From: Mycolicibacterium cosmeticum
GTDB taxonomy: Bacteria; Actinomycetota; Actinomycetes; Mycobacteriales; Mycobacteriaceae
DNA length: 64,000 nucleotides
Assembly (NCBI RefSeq): GCF_000613185.1
Contig: NZ_CCBB010000002.1
Location: 248,001 to 312,000, forward strand
Direction of reading: 5' to 3'
The notes beneath the pieces were generated by a model. It worked only from the letters and a program-made list of their open reading frames with translations, had not been told where the DNA came from and did no database searches. Below, in pieces: positions 56,913 to 64,000 of the stretch. The position numbers and the translations under genes are program-made. Position 1 is the first letter of the stretch; every line of letters begins with the position of its first letter.

Positions 56913-58273
56913 CGGGGGCACAGATGGACAACCGGCTCGCCCTGTTCGACGAGGGCATGGTGCGGTCGCTGAACGCCACCGGCCGGATGCAGGCGATCCA
57001 GTGCGTCTGGGTGTACGAGCGCCCGATCGACATGGACGGCGTGCGGCGGTTCCACCGCAACTTCGGCTACGGCATGGCCGGCCGGCGTATCGAGCGCTCG
57101 CCGCTGCCGTTCGCCCGCTACCGGTGGGTGGCCACCCCTGGACCGGCGTCGCCGCTGGAGATCGCCGACACCCCGATCCCGCGCGAACAGCTCAACGACT
57201 GGATCGACTTCCGGTCCCAGATCCACGTCGACGCCGAGGACGGCCCCGGCTGGCATATCGCGGTGCAGCCGCTGGACGACGGTGCGACGGCGATCTGCGT
57301 GGTCGGCACGCACTGCCTCGGCGACGGCGTCGGCGCGGCGCTGGCGGTGTGGGCGGCGGTCATCGGCAACAAGATCGAGATCGGCTACCCACCGCCCTTC
57401 GCCCGGTCCACCGGCCGGGCGATCCTGGCCGACCTGCGCGAGACGGTGCGTGAGCTGCCACAGGCCGGCCGGGCCGCCGCCAAACTGGTCAAACTGGTCC
57501 GGGCCGGGGCCAAGGAGGCCAAGAACGGCGGTACCAACACCACCGGGACCAAGCCGGCCAAGCCGAAGTTCGTGGGCCCCGACGAGCCCGTGGTGATGCC
57601 GTGGACGTCGGTGTGGATCGAGCCCGAACTGTGGGACGAGCGGGCCCGCGCGCTGGGCGGCAACACCTATGCGCTGTTGGCCGGCATCGCGGCCCGGCTG
57701 GGCGAGCGGACGGGCCGTACCGGGCCCGACGGCGAGGTGACCCTGCTGATCGCGATGGCCGATCGCGGTGACAAGGACTTCCGTGCCAACGCGATGTCGC
57801 TGACCAGCGTCAAGGTCGATCCCACGCCGGTGACCAAGGACCTGACCCCCGCCCGCGCGGCGGTGCGCGAGGCCATCAAGAACACCAAGGAGACCCCCAA
57901 CCCGCTGCTCGACGTGCTACCGCTGGTGCCGTTGCTGCCGCGCAAGGCGGTGCGGTTGCTGGCCGACAGCATCGTGGGCGCCGACGACCTGCCCGTGACG
58001 TGTTCGAATGTCGGGATGATGCCCGAGGAGCTGACCATGGTGGACGGCACCCCGGCCGACTTCACCGTGTTCAGAGGGGTCGATCAGGGGCTCACCCGGC
58101 GCTTCCTGGAGCACGCCGGTGGCCAGCTGGTTGTGGTTTCGGTGCTCGTAGGTGGCAAAATCAACATCGGCGTCGAGGCGTATCAGCCCGGTGCCGAAAA
58201 CTCGAAGGCGCGTTTGCGGGAGTTGGTCGCCGAGACGCTGGCCGAATTCGAACTCACCGGCGAGATCAGGTAG
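56909..58273 (+). CDS. PapA/WS-DGAT-like acyltransferase, paralogue 2
   Basis: A 454-residue paralogue with THCLGDGV (H135, D139, G140) and the shared N-terminal block WVYERPIDMDGVRRFHRNFG. It has a lysine/threonine-rich insert of about 25 residues near 175-195 (KEAKNGGTNTTGTKPAK) not seen in the other two. GTG 56909 overlaps the previous stop, so translation is coupled; ATG 56924 is an alternative. Presumed to act on the same product as its neighbours. Confidence 0.82.
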   Translation: MTGAQMDNRLALFDEGMVRSLNATGRMQAIQCVWVYERPIDMDGVRRFHRNFGYGMAGRRIERSPLPFARYRWVATPGPASPLEIADTPIPREQLNDWIDFRSQIHVDAEDGPGWHIAVQPLDDGATAICVVGTHCLGDGVGAALAVWAAVIGNKIEIGYPPPFARSTGRAILADLRETVRELPQAGRAAAKLVKLVRAGAKEAKNGGTNTTGTKPAKPKFVGPDEPVVMPWTSVWIEPELWDERARALGGNTYALLAGIAARLGERTGRTGPDGEVTLLIAMADRGDKDFRANAMSLTSVKVDPTPVTKDLTPARAAVREAIKNTKETPNPLLDVLPLVPLLPRKAVRLLADSIVGADDLPVTCSNVGMMPEELTMVDGTPADFTVFRGVDQGLTRRFLEHAGGQLVVVSVLVGGKINIGVEAYQPGAENSKARLRELVAETLAEFELTGEIR

Positions 58274-58308
58274 CAGTACACCGTGATGACTGATAAAGGT
58301 TGATGTCC

Positions 58309-60066
58309 ATGACACAGAGTTCCCTCGTCGGTGTGCTGCGTGAACGCGCCAGCCTGCAGCCGGACGACCTGGCGTACACCTACATGAACTACGAGGTCGA
58401 CCCGGAGGGTGTCGCGATCAGCCTGACCTGGGCGCAGCTGTACCGCAAGGTGCACAGCCTGGCCTGGGAGCTGCGTCAGATCGCCGAGATCGGCGACCGC
58501 GCCGTCATCGTCGCCCCGCAGGGCCTGGAATATGTCATCGCCTTCCTGGCCACGCTGCAGGCCGGGCTGATCGGCGTTCCGCTGTCGGTGCCGCAGGCGG
58601 GTAAGGGCGGCCGGCACGACGAGCGCATCGCGGCCGTGATCGCCGACTCGGACCCGACCATCCTGCTGACCACGTCGCCGGTCACCGAGTCGCTCACCGC
58701 GTACGCCGTCGCCTCCGGCGACCGGCCCGCCCCGGTGATCGTCGAGGTGGACAAGCTCGACCTCGACGAGCGGCGCAAGAACCTGAAGTCCCGCGAGGAA
58801 TTCCCGGAGACCGCGTACCTGCAGTACACCTCCGGGTCCACCCGCACGCCGGCCGGCGTGATGGTGACCAACGCCAACGTGTCGGCGAACTTCGAGCAGT
58901 TCGTGTACGACCAGTTCGGGGCGTTCGGACACATTGCGCCCGCGGGTACGACGGTGGCGATCTGGCTGCCGTTCTATCACGATATGGGCCTGCTCTTCGG
59001 TATCGGCTATCCCATCCTGGGCGGCTGGCACACCGTGTTCACCACCCCGATGGCGTTCACGGCCAAGCCGGCCCGCTGGGTGCAGATGATGGCGAGCTAC
59101 CCGAATGTGCTCACCGCCGGCCCCAACTTCGCCTTCGAGCTGGCCGCGGGCCGCACCACCGACGAAGACATGGCCGGGCTGGACCTCGGCGGGGTGGCCG
59201 CCCTGGTCAGCGGTGCCGAGCGGGTGCACGAGGCCACGCTGCGCCGCTTCGCAAAACGGTTCGCCAAGTTCAACTTCAACCCCGAGGTGCTCAAGCCGTC
59301 CTACGGCCTGGCCGAGGCCACCCTCTACGTCGCCACCCGTGCGGCCGGCAGCCCTCCGGTGGTGGTCGCCTTCGACTCCGACAAGCTGGCCGCCGGGCAC
59401 GCGGAGCGCTGCGCGCTGGAGGACGGCACCGCGCTGGTCAGCTACGGCACCGAGACCACACCGCTGGTCCGGATCGTGGATCCGGAAACCGGGGTGGAAT
59501 GCCCGGCCGGCATCATCGGCGAGATCTGGACCTACGGCGAGAACAACTGCCTGGGCTACTGGCGCAAGCCGGAGCAGACCGAGCGGGTGTTCAAGGCCAC
59601 GATCGTCGAGCCCAGCGAGGGCACGCCGGCCGGTCCGTGGCTGCGCACCGGTGATCTCGGGGTCATCTCCGAGGGCGACCTGTTCATCATCGGCCGGATC
59701 AAGGACCTGCTGATCGTGCGCGGCCGCAACCACTACCCGGACGACATCGAGTCCACCATCACCGAGATCACCGGCGGCCGGGTGGCCGCGTTCTCGGTGG
59801 AGGAGGACCGCACCGAGCAACTGGTGGCGTTCATCGAGATCAAGAACCGCAACGGCGAGTTCACCGATGAGCGGCTCGAATCGCTCAAACGCGATGTGGC
59901 GACGGCGGTTTCGGAGACGCACGGGATCAGTGCGGCGGACCTGGTGCTGGTGCCCAGCGGCTCGATCCCGCTGACCACCAGCGGCAAGGTGCGCCGCTCC
60001 TCGTGCGCCGAGCAGTATCGCAATCGGGACTTCACCCGGGTCGACGACAAAGTGCAGTCGGCCTAG
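58309..60066 (+). CDS. Fatty acyl-AMP ligase (FAAL), FadD type
   Basis: A 585-residue adenylating enzyme that activates a fatty acid as acyl-AMP and loads it on a PKS. Core motif LQYTSGSTRTPAGVMVTN, then WLPFYHDMGL, SYGLAEATLYVAT, LRTGDLG and KDLLIVRGRNHYPDDIE. These match FAALs such as FadD28 rather than acyl-CoA ligases. ATG 58309 is chosen because AAAGG lies 9 nt upstream. Among PKS-linked genes it would supply the starter to the synthase at 47702. Related to FadD24/FadD25 by context. Confidence 0.9.
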   Translation: MTQSSLVGVLRERASLQPDDLAYTYMNYEVDPEGVAISLTWAQLYRKVHSLAWELRQIAEIGDRAVIVAPQGLEYVIAFLATLQAGLIGVPLSVPQAGKGGRHDERIAAVIADSDPTILLTTSPVTESLTAYAVASGDRPAPVIVEVDKLDLDERRKNLKSREEFPETAYLQYTSGSTRTPAGVMVTNANVSANFEQFVYDQFGAFGHIAPAGTTVAIWLPFYHDMGLLFGIGYPILGGWHTVFTTPMAFTAKPARWVQMMASYPNVLTAGPNFAFELAAGRTTDEDMAGLDLGGVAALVSGAERVHEATLRRFAKRFAKFNFNPEVLKPSYGLAEATLYVATRAAGSPPVVVAFDSDKLAAGHAERCALEDGTALVSYGTETTPLVRIVDPETGVECPAGIIGEIWTYGENNCLGYWRKPEQTERVFKATIVEPSEGTPAGPWLRTGDLGVISEGDLFIIGRIKDLLIVRGRNHYPDDIESTITEITGGRVAAFSVEEDRTEQLVAFIEIKNRNGEFTDERLESLKRDVATAVSETHGISAADLVLVPSGSIPLTTSGKVRRSSCAEQYRNRDFTRVDDKVQSA

Positions 60067-60075
60067 GCCGGCGCC

Positions 60076-61416
60076 GTGGCAGCGCCCGACAACACCCTCG
60101 CCTATATCGATCAGGCGTCGTTCCACGGTCTGCAGGCGTTGGGCCGCGGGCCGATCATGCAGTACATCTGGATCTACCGGCGGCCGGTGGACATGGACGG
60201 GCTGCGGCGATTCCACCGCAATCTGGCCGGTGGCCTGCTGGGGCGGCGCATCGAATGCTCGCCGCTGCCGATCGGCAGGCACCGCTGGGTGGCCGCGCCG
60301 GGCCCGGCCGGGATCGACCTCGCCTCGGCCGAGCGCTCCAGCGCGCAGGTGTGGGATTTCCTGGACGAGCATGTCGCGCTGCCGGTCGATCCGGGGGCCG
60401 GTCCGTCCTGGCGCCTGGGTGTGCAGCCGCTGACCGACGGTGGCGCCGCGGTGAGCCTGATCGCCTCGCATTCGGTGGCCGACGGGCAGGGCTTCACGAT
60501 CGCGGTCACCGATGCGGTCAACGGCGTGGATCGCGGCCTCGGCTATCCGCCACCCGGGTCCCGGACCCGGTCGCGGGCGCTGCGCGAGGACGCCCGAGCC
60601 GTGTTGCGGGCGGTGCCGTCCATGGGGCGGGCGGTCGCGGCCGCGGTCGCGGTGGCCCGCAGCGAGCGCGCCGACCTGGCCACCTCGTTCCAGACCATGT
60701 CGGCGCCGCCGCCCACCGGTGACGACCGCCCGGTGGTGGCGCCCAACGTGTCGGCCTTCATCGACATCGACGAATGGGACCGCATCGCGAAAGCGCTTGG
60801 CGGAACCAGCAATTCACTGTTCGCGGGACTGGCTGCGCGGCTCGGTGCGCGGCTGGGCCGGGTGGACGCCGACGGCTTGGTCAAGCTGTCCTGGCCGGTG
60901 AGCGAACGGACACCGGGGGACACCCGGGCCAACGCGCTGATCGCCACCCACATGACGGCCGACCCGGCCGCCGTGACCCGTGATCTGGCGGGGGTGCGGG
61001 TGGCCATGAAGCAGGCGCTGTCGGAGTCCGCGGAGATGTCGGCCAGGCTGATGGGGCCGCTGCCGCTCACCCCGCTCACGCCGAAGGCACTGGTGCGCCG
61101 GCTGGAGGCGATGGTGGTGTCGGTGAACAGCCCCATCGGGTGCTCGAACATGGGCGACCTGGACCCCGCGGTGAACCGGCCCGACGGCACCGACGCCGAC
61201 TACCTGTCGCTGCGGCTGCTGGAACCGCGGATCACCTCGCGCGAGCTCAACCAGATGAACGGCTACCTCGGGCTGGTGTCGGGCCGGGTGCACGGGCGGC
61301 TGTTCGTCGCGGCGGGCGGCTGGACCGCCGGTGGGGACAACTCCCGGGCCGCGATGCGGGCCGCGCTGGCCGGTGCGCTCGACGATTTCGGGGTGCCGGC
61401 CACCTTCGAGGTCTGA
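60076..61416 (+). CDS. PapA/WS-DGAT-like acyltransferase, paralogue 3
   Basis: A 446-residue paralogue with SHSVADGQ (H132, D136, G137) and the shared block WIYRRPVDMDGLRRFHRN plus GRRIECSPLPIGRHRWV. GTG start 9 bp after the FAAL. It ends 1 bp from the convergent glycosyltransferase. The three copies with one PapA suggest several acylation positions or chain types on one glycolipid. Confidence 0.82.
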   Translation: MAAPDNTLAYIDQASFHGLQALGRGPIMQYIWIYRRPVDMDGLRRFHRNLAGGLLGRRIECSPLPIGRHRWVAAPGPAGIDLASAERSSAQVWDFLDEHVALPVDPGAGPSWRLGVQPLTDGGAAVSLIASHSVADGQGFTIAVTDAVNGVDRGLGYPPPGSRTRSRALREDARAVLRAVPSMGRAVAAAVAVARSERADLATSFQTMSAPPPTGDDRPVVAPNVSAFIDIDEWDRIAKALGGTSNSLFAGLAARLGARLGRVDADGLVKLSWPVSERTPGDTRANALIATHMTADPAAVTRDLAGVRVAMKQALSESAEMSARLMGPLPLTPLTPKALVRRLEAMVVSVNSPIGCSNMGDLDPAVNRPDGTDADYLSLRLLEPRITSRELNQMNGYLGLVSGRVHGRLFVAAGGWTAGGDNSRAAMRAALAGALDDFGVPATFEV

Positions 61417-61417
61417 G

Positions 61418-62665
61418 TCAGCCGGCCTTCACCGCGCGTGACGCATTCTCGATGAGGTCGGCCGCCGTGGCGACGCTCTGCGCCGGGGTGGTCATGCCCG
61501 CGGCGAAGTCACGGGCGCGGCGCGCGACGGCGGGATCCAGCACGGCGCGCAGCGCGTCGGTGAGCGACTTCTTGGTCATCGAGGTGAACCGTTGCGAGCC
61601 ACCGATTTTCAGCTTGCGCACCGCGCGGGCCCACACCGGCTGATCGGCCGACACCCACAGCACCAGGGTGGGTACCCCGGCGCGGGCCCCGGCGGCGGTG
61701 GTGCCGGCACCACCGTGGTGCACCACCGCGCGGCAGGCCGGGAAGACCGCCGAATGGTTCACCGCCCCGACCAGTTTGACGTGGTCGGCCTGGGGCAGCT
61801 GGTCGAGTTCCCAGACGCCCGCACTGATCAGGGCCCGCTCGCCGAGTTCGGCGCACACCTCGGTGATCATGGCGACCGCGTCGGCGGGGGACTGCACCGG
61901 CATGCTGCCGAAACCGAAGTAGATCGGCGGGCTGCCCGCGCCGATCCAGGACATCACCTCGTCGTCGACGGCGGTCTCCAGCTGCAGGGTGATGCCGCCG
62001 ACCAGGGGGCGGCTGCCGCCCCACTCCTGATCCAGGCCGGGGAAGAAGCTGGGATCGTAGGCCTGGATTTCCAGGGCGCCGGCCGCCACGATCCGCTTCG
62101 CCGACCGCACGGTGGTGGCCGGCAGCCCGAGCGTGCGGCGTTGGGCGTCCTCGGCGGACTTGCCGAGCCGCCACAACGCCCATTCGCCCACCGCGAAACC
62201 CGGTTTGATCGCCCACGACGGCAACGGGACGGGCAGCAGGTGGCTGTTCGGACGGGCCGGGAAATAGTGCAGGGCGGCCATCGGGATGCCGTAGTGCTCG
62301 GCGACGTTGGCGGCGACCTCCTGATAGGTGGTGCCGGTCAAGATGATGTCGGCGTCGGCGGCCAGCTCGGTCAGCGTGGCGTTCATGTCCGCCCACCCGT
62401 CGGTGTAATAGGCGATGCCGTCACGGATCGCGGCGACGGGGTTCTTGACCTTCCAATAATTCTGGAAGGCATCGCTTTCCACCTGCTTCTGGGAGTCCAC
62501 CCCGTAGGCGGCGGCCGGGCCGAGGCCGACCGACTCGACGAATCCGATGAGGTTGGGCGGGACGGCCAGTTTCACCTCGTGGCCACGGGTGCGCAGTTCG
62601 CGGGCAACGGCGGCGCAGGGCTCCACGTCACCACGCGTGCCGTGGACGGCCACAACGATTCTCAT
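61418..62665 (-). CDS. GT1-type glycosyltransferase (GtfA/Rv1524/Rv1526c-like)
   Basis: A 415-residue GT-B glycosyltransferase. The N-terminus MRIVVAVHGTRGDVEPC is the hallmark of mycobacterial lipid glycosyltransferases, and the donor-binding end has VVHHGGAGTTAAGARAG. It would transfer a sugar from a nucleotide donor to a lipid acceptor in the cytoplasm. ATG 62665 is preferred to TTG 62674 because it matches the family start and has TAGACT 8 nt upstream. In M. tuberculosis such genes border pks5-papA4-fadD24. Likely builds the glycan of the cluster's lipid. Confidence 0.9.
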   Translation of the reverse strand: MRIVVAVHGTRGDVEPCAAVARELRTRGHEVKLAVPPNLIGFVESVGLGPAAAYGVDSQKQVESDAFQNYWKVKNPVAAIRDGIAYYTDGWADMNATLTELAADADIILTGTTYQEVAANVAEHYGIPMAALHYFPARPNSHLLPVPLPSWAIKPGFAVGEWALWRLGKSAEDAQRRTLGLPATTVRSAKRIVAAGALEIQAYDPSFFPGLDQEWGGSRPLVGGITLQLETAVDDEVMSWIGAGSPPIYFGFGSMPVQSPADAVAMITEVCAELGERALISAGVWELDQLPQADHVKLVGAVNHSAVFPACRAVVHHGGAGTTAAGARAGVPTLVLWVSADQPVWARAVRKLKIGGSQRFTSMTKKSLTDALRAVLDPAVARRARDFAAGMTTPAQSVATAADLIENASRAVKAG

Positions 62666-62711
62666 GAGCCGCAAGTCTATTCGGCCGCTACCCGGCCGGC
62701 CGACCGGGCGT

Positions 62712-63446
62712 TCAGCGTCCGGCCCTGGTGAACCATTTCGTCTTGATCTGCCAGGAGTAGGCCGAGGTGAGCGCGAATCCGGCGGCGCACCCGCAGGCGA
62801 AGATCCACACCAGCGTGCCGCCGTCCCAGATCTGCAGCGGGACGACGTAGGCGGTGACGATGCGGACGGCGCAGGCGATGATGCCGCTGGCGGAGGCCGC
62901 CAGGTACACGTTGGCGATCTTGCGCGACTTCGGGTCCTTGCGCAGCACCAGCAGGGCGCGCACCCCGTAGCTGAGCAGGTAGATCAGCATGCCGCAGACC
63001 ATCAGCCAGTACAGGCTGAGCCAGAAGTCGGTGGGCACCTCGAAGAAATCGTCGCGGTACACGGTGGCGCCGTTGCTCAGCGAGAAGGCGGCCAGCATCA
63101 GCGGGATGCACAGCGTGGCCGGCCGTTCGATGTACTGCTTGAAGGCGCGCTGCATGGCGTGGTCGTCCTGCAGCCGGCCCACGGCGTTGTAGACGATGGC
63201 GGACGCGGCGACGATGTAGCAGTCGTGGCCGATGTAGTCCTCGAGGTTCCACATGCCGGTCATGGCGTGCAGCAGCTTGCCCAGGGTCTCGGAGGCCAGC
63301 GGCGACATCAACAGCACCGCCATGCCCTGCAGGGCGATGTTCAGGGTCGCGGCAACTTCCCAGCGGCTCGACCAGGTGACGCGTCGGATCCACAAGCTCC
63401 ACGCGATACACGCCAAGGTGATAGCGATGAGTACGGTGAGTTGCAT
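62712..63446 (-). CDS. Seven-helix membrane protein of unknown function
   Basis: A 244-residue protein with seven clear hydrophobic segments, at about 1-20, 31-49, 68-90, 109-127, 140-165, 178-200 and 212-232, and a basic C-terminus (KTKWFTRAGR). No transport or catalytic motif seen. It recalls the 7-TM proteins that sit next to HTH regulators in actinobacteria (MAB_1171c-like) but is shorter. It lies 45 bp downstream of the HTH gene, with its own -10 candidate TACTAT in that gap. Function unknown; may sense or transport a ligand for the regulator. Confidence 0.72.
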   Translation of the reverse strand: MQLTVLIAITLACIAWSLWIRRVTWSSRWEVAATLNIALQGMAVLLMSPLASETLGKLLHAMTGMWNLEDYIGHDCYIVAASAIVYNAVGRLQDDHAMQRAFKQYIERPATLCIPLMLAAFSLSNGATVYRDDFFEVPTDFWLSLYWLMVCGMLIYLLSYGVRALLVLRKDPKSRKIANVYLAASASGIIACAVRIVTAYVVPLQIWDGGTLVWIFACGCAAGFALTSAYSWQIKTKWFTRAGR

Positions 63447-63491
63447 CTGTCGTGGCCTTAAAGCTGAATTCCGGTCAGCAAATAGTACTGC

Positions 63492-63869
63492 TTAGAGGGG
63501 CGGCGCGTCGCTACGCGGCGACAATTCGGAGAGTCGCGGCGGCCTGGTCTGTCGGCGGGTGGCGGTGTCTTCCCGCACCGCCTCCTTCACCGCGGTGACG
63601 GTGAAGGGCGTGGATTCGATGTAGTTCCACACCTCCTGTCGGCTCATGAGGCCGAAGCGGATTTGCAGATCGGGATAACTCAGCGAAAAACGGTCCGCCA
63701 CCTGGCGCAGCTCCTCGGCGTCGGGGTAGCTGGCCTCCTTGATGCGGCGGTAGTACGTGCTGCTGGAGATGCCCAGCGCGTCGTAGATGTCCTTGGCTTC
63801 GACGTCGCCGTCGAGCAGGTAATCCAGCAACGCCTTGAGTTGGCGACCGTTCTCATCGGTACGAGGCAC
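63492..63869 (-). CDS. Leaderless helix-turn-helix regulator
   Basis: A 125-residue protein with an N-terminal HTH (about 18-45, AKDIYDALGISSSTYYRRIKEA) and a helical middle (EELRQVADRFSLSYPDL), then a polar tail rich in R, P and T. GTG 63867-63869 is chosen because TACTGT on the minus strand (63876-63881) lies exactly 6 nt upstream, fitting a leaderless transcript; there is no ribosome site. A perfect inverted repeat about 96 bp upstream (63965-63984) may be its operator. Family not recognised beyond the HTH. Confidence 0.72.
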   Translation of the reverse strand: MPRTDENGRQLKALLDYLLDGDVEAKDIYDALGISSSTYYRRIKEASYPDAEELRQVADRFSLSYPDLQIRFGLMSRQEVWNYIESTPFTVTAVKEAVREDTATRRQTRPPRLSELSPRSDAPPL

Positions 63870-63964
63870 CCACTCACAGTAACGGCATCCCGCCAATGGG
63901 CGCCAGCAATCATTTTTCGGACATCGAATTCTTAATTGACACTGCCGTCACAGTTTCGGGAGTC

Positions 63965-63984
63965 GTGTCCCATTTTTGGGACAC
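63965..63984. promoter_or_regulatory. Perfect 8-4-8 inverted repeat upstream of the HTH gene
   Basis: GTGTCCCA-TTTT-TGGGACAC. It lies at the right edge, upstream of the HTH gene and of whatever follows beyond the window. Half-sites of eight bases suit a dimeric regulator; alternatively the T-rich loop hairpin may end a transcript coming from the right. Confidence 0.6.
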
Positions 63985-64000
63985 AGGCCGTAGTGTGGTG

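Overview
The window is a GC-rich, densely packed actinobacterial chromosome segment that reads as a non-tuberculous, probably rapid-growing, Mycobacterium (Mycolicibacterium). Gene content and order follow M. tuberculosis Rv1451 to Rv1497 closely: ctaB, qor, ctaA, an ABC pair, mptB, sufRBDCSU-sufT, a thioredoxin, echA12, an ABC-F protein, acnR-acn, ripA-ripB, moxR1, fabG1-inhA-hemH, nfeD/SPFH, mutAB-meaB and lipL. Homology statements come from recognising motifs and gene order by eye; no database search was run.

Layout. 1-6071: the end of ctaB, a DUF1254 protein, an AbiEi/DUF559-type gene bracketed by two near-identical hairpins, then qor, an ATP-grasp protein, ctaA and a DUF429 protein. 6089-9410 (minus): ABC exporter plus the mannosyltransferase MptB. 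9489-15699 (plus): the suf iron-sulfur operon, translationally coupled for most of its length, behind a SufR-type operator; SufB has no intein. 15703-19568: an accessory block holding a tandem palindrome array, a small exported protein, a NarL-type two-component system and a membrane protein, where M. tuberculosis carries other genes. 19608-26217: thioredoxin, echA12, ABC-F, a small HTH protein, acnR and aconitase. 26380-32682: the ripA/ripB peptidoglycan hydrolases and moxR1 with its DUF58 and VWA partners. 32723-35386: the mycolic-acid operon fabG1-inhA with hemH, behind a recognisable fabG1 promoter. 35392-40344: envelope and membrane proteins. 40439-45499: methylmalonyl-CoA mutase and its GTPase chaperone. 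45647-46942: lipL.

46943-47701 is the only long gene-poor stretch. It is AT-richer than its surroundings, with short repeats and one candidate small exported peptide. From 47702 to 62665 lies a lipid cluster: a fully reducing methylmalonyl-type PKS, a PapA-like acyltransferase, two acyltransferase paralogues, a fatty acyl-AMP ligase, a third paralogue, and a convergent GtfA/Rv1526c-type glycosyltransferase. This composition, and its place just downstream of lipL, best fits a lipooligosaccharide (pks5-type) acyltrehalose locus. The window ends with a 7-TM protein, a leaderless HTH regulator and a perfect 8-4-8 inverted repeat upstream of it.

How the genes connect: mutAB/meaB can supply or drain methylmalonyl-CoA, the extender unit predicted for the PKS; FAAL would load it and the acyltransferases would place the products on a sugar. 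SufR/suf supplies Fe-S clusters to aconitase and probably ferrochelatase. ctaB, ctaA and hemH are heme-related. Many genes show a TANNNT hexamer 6-8 nt before the start codon, the mark of leaderless mRNAs.
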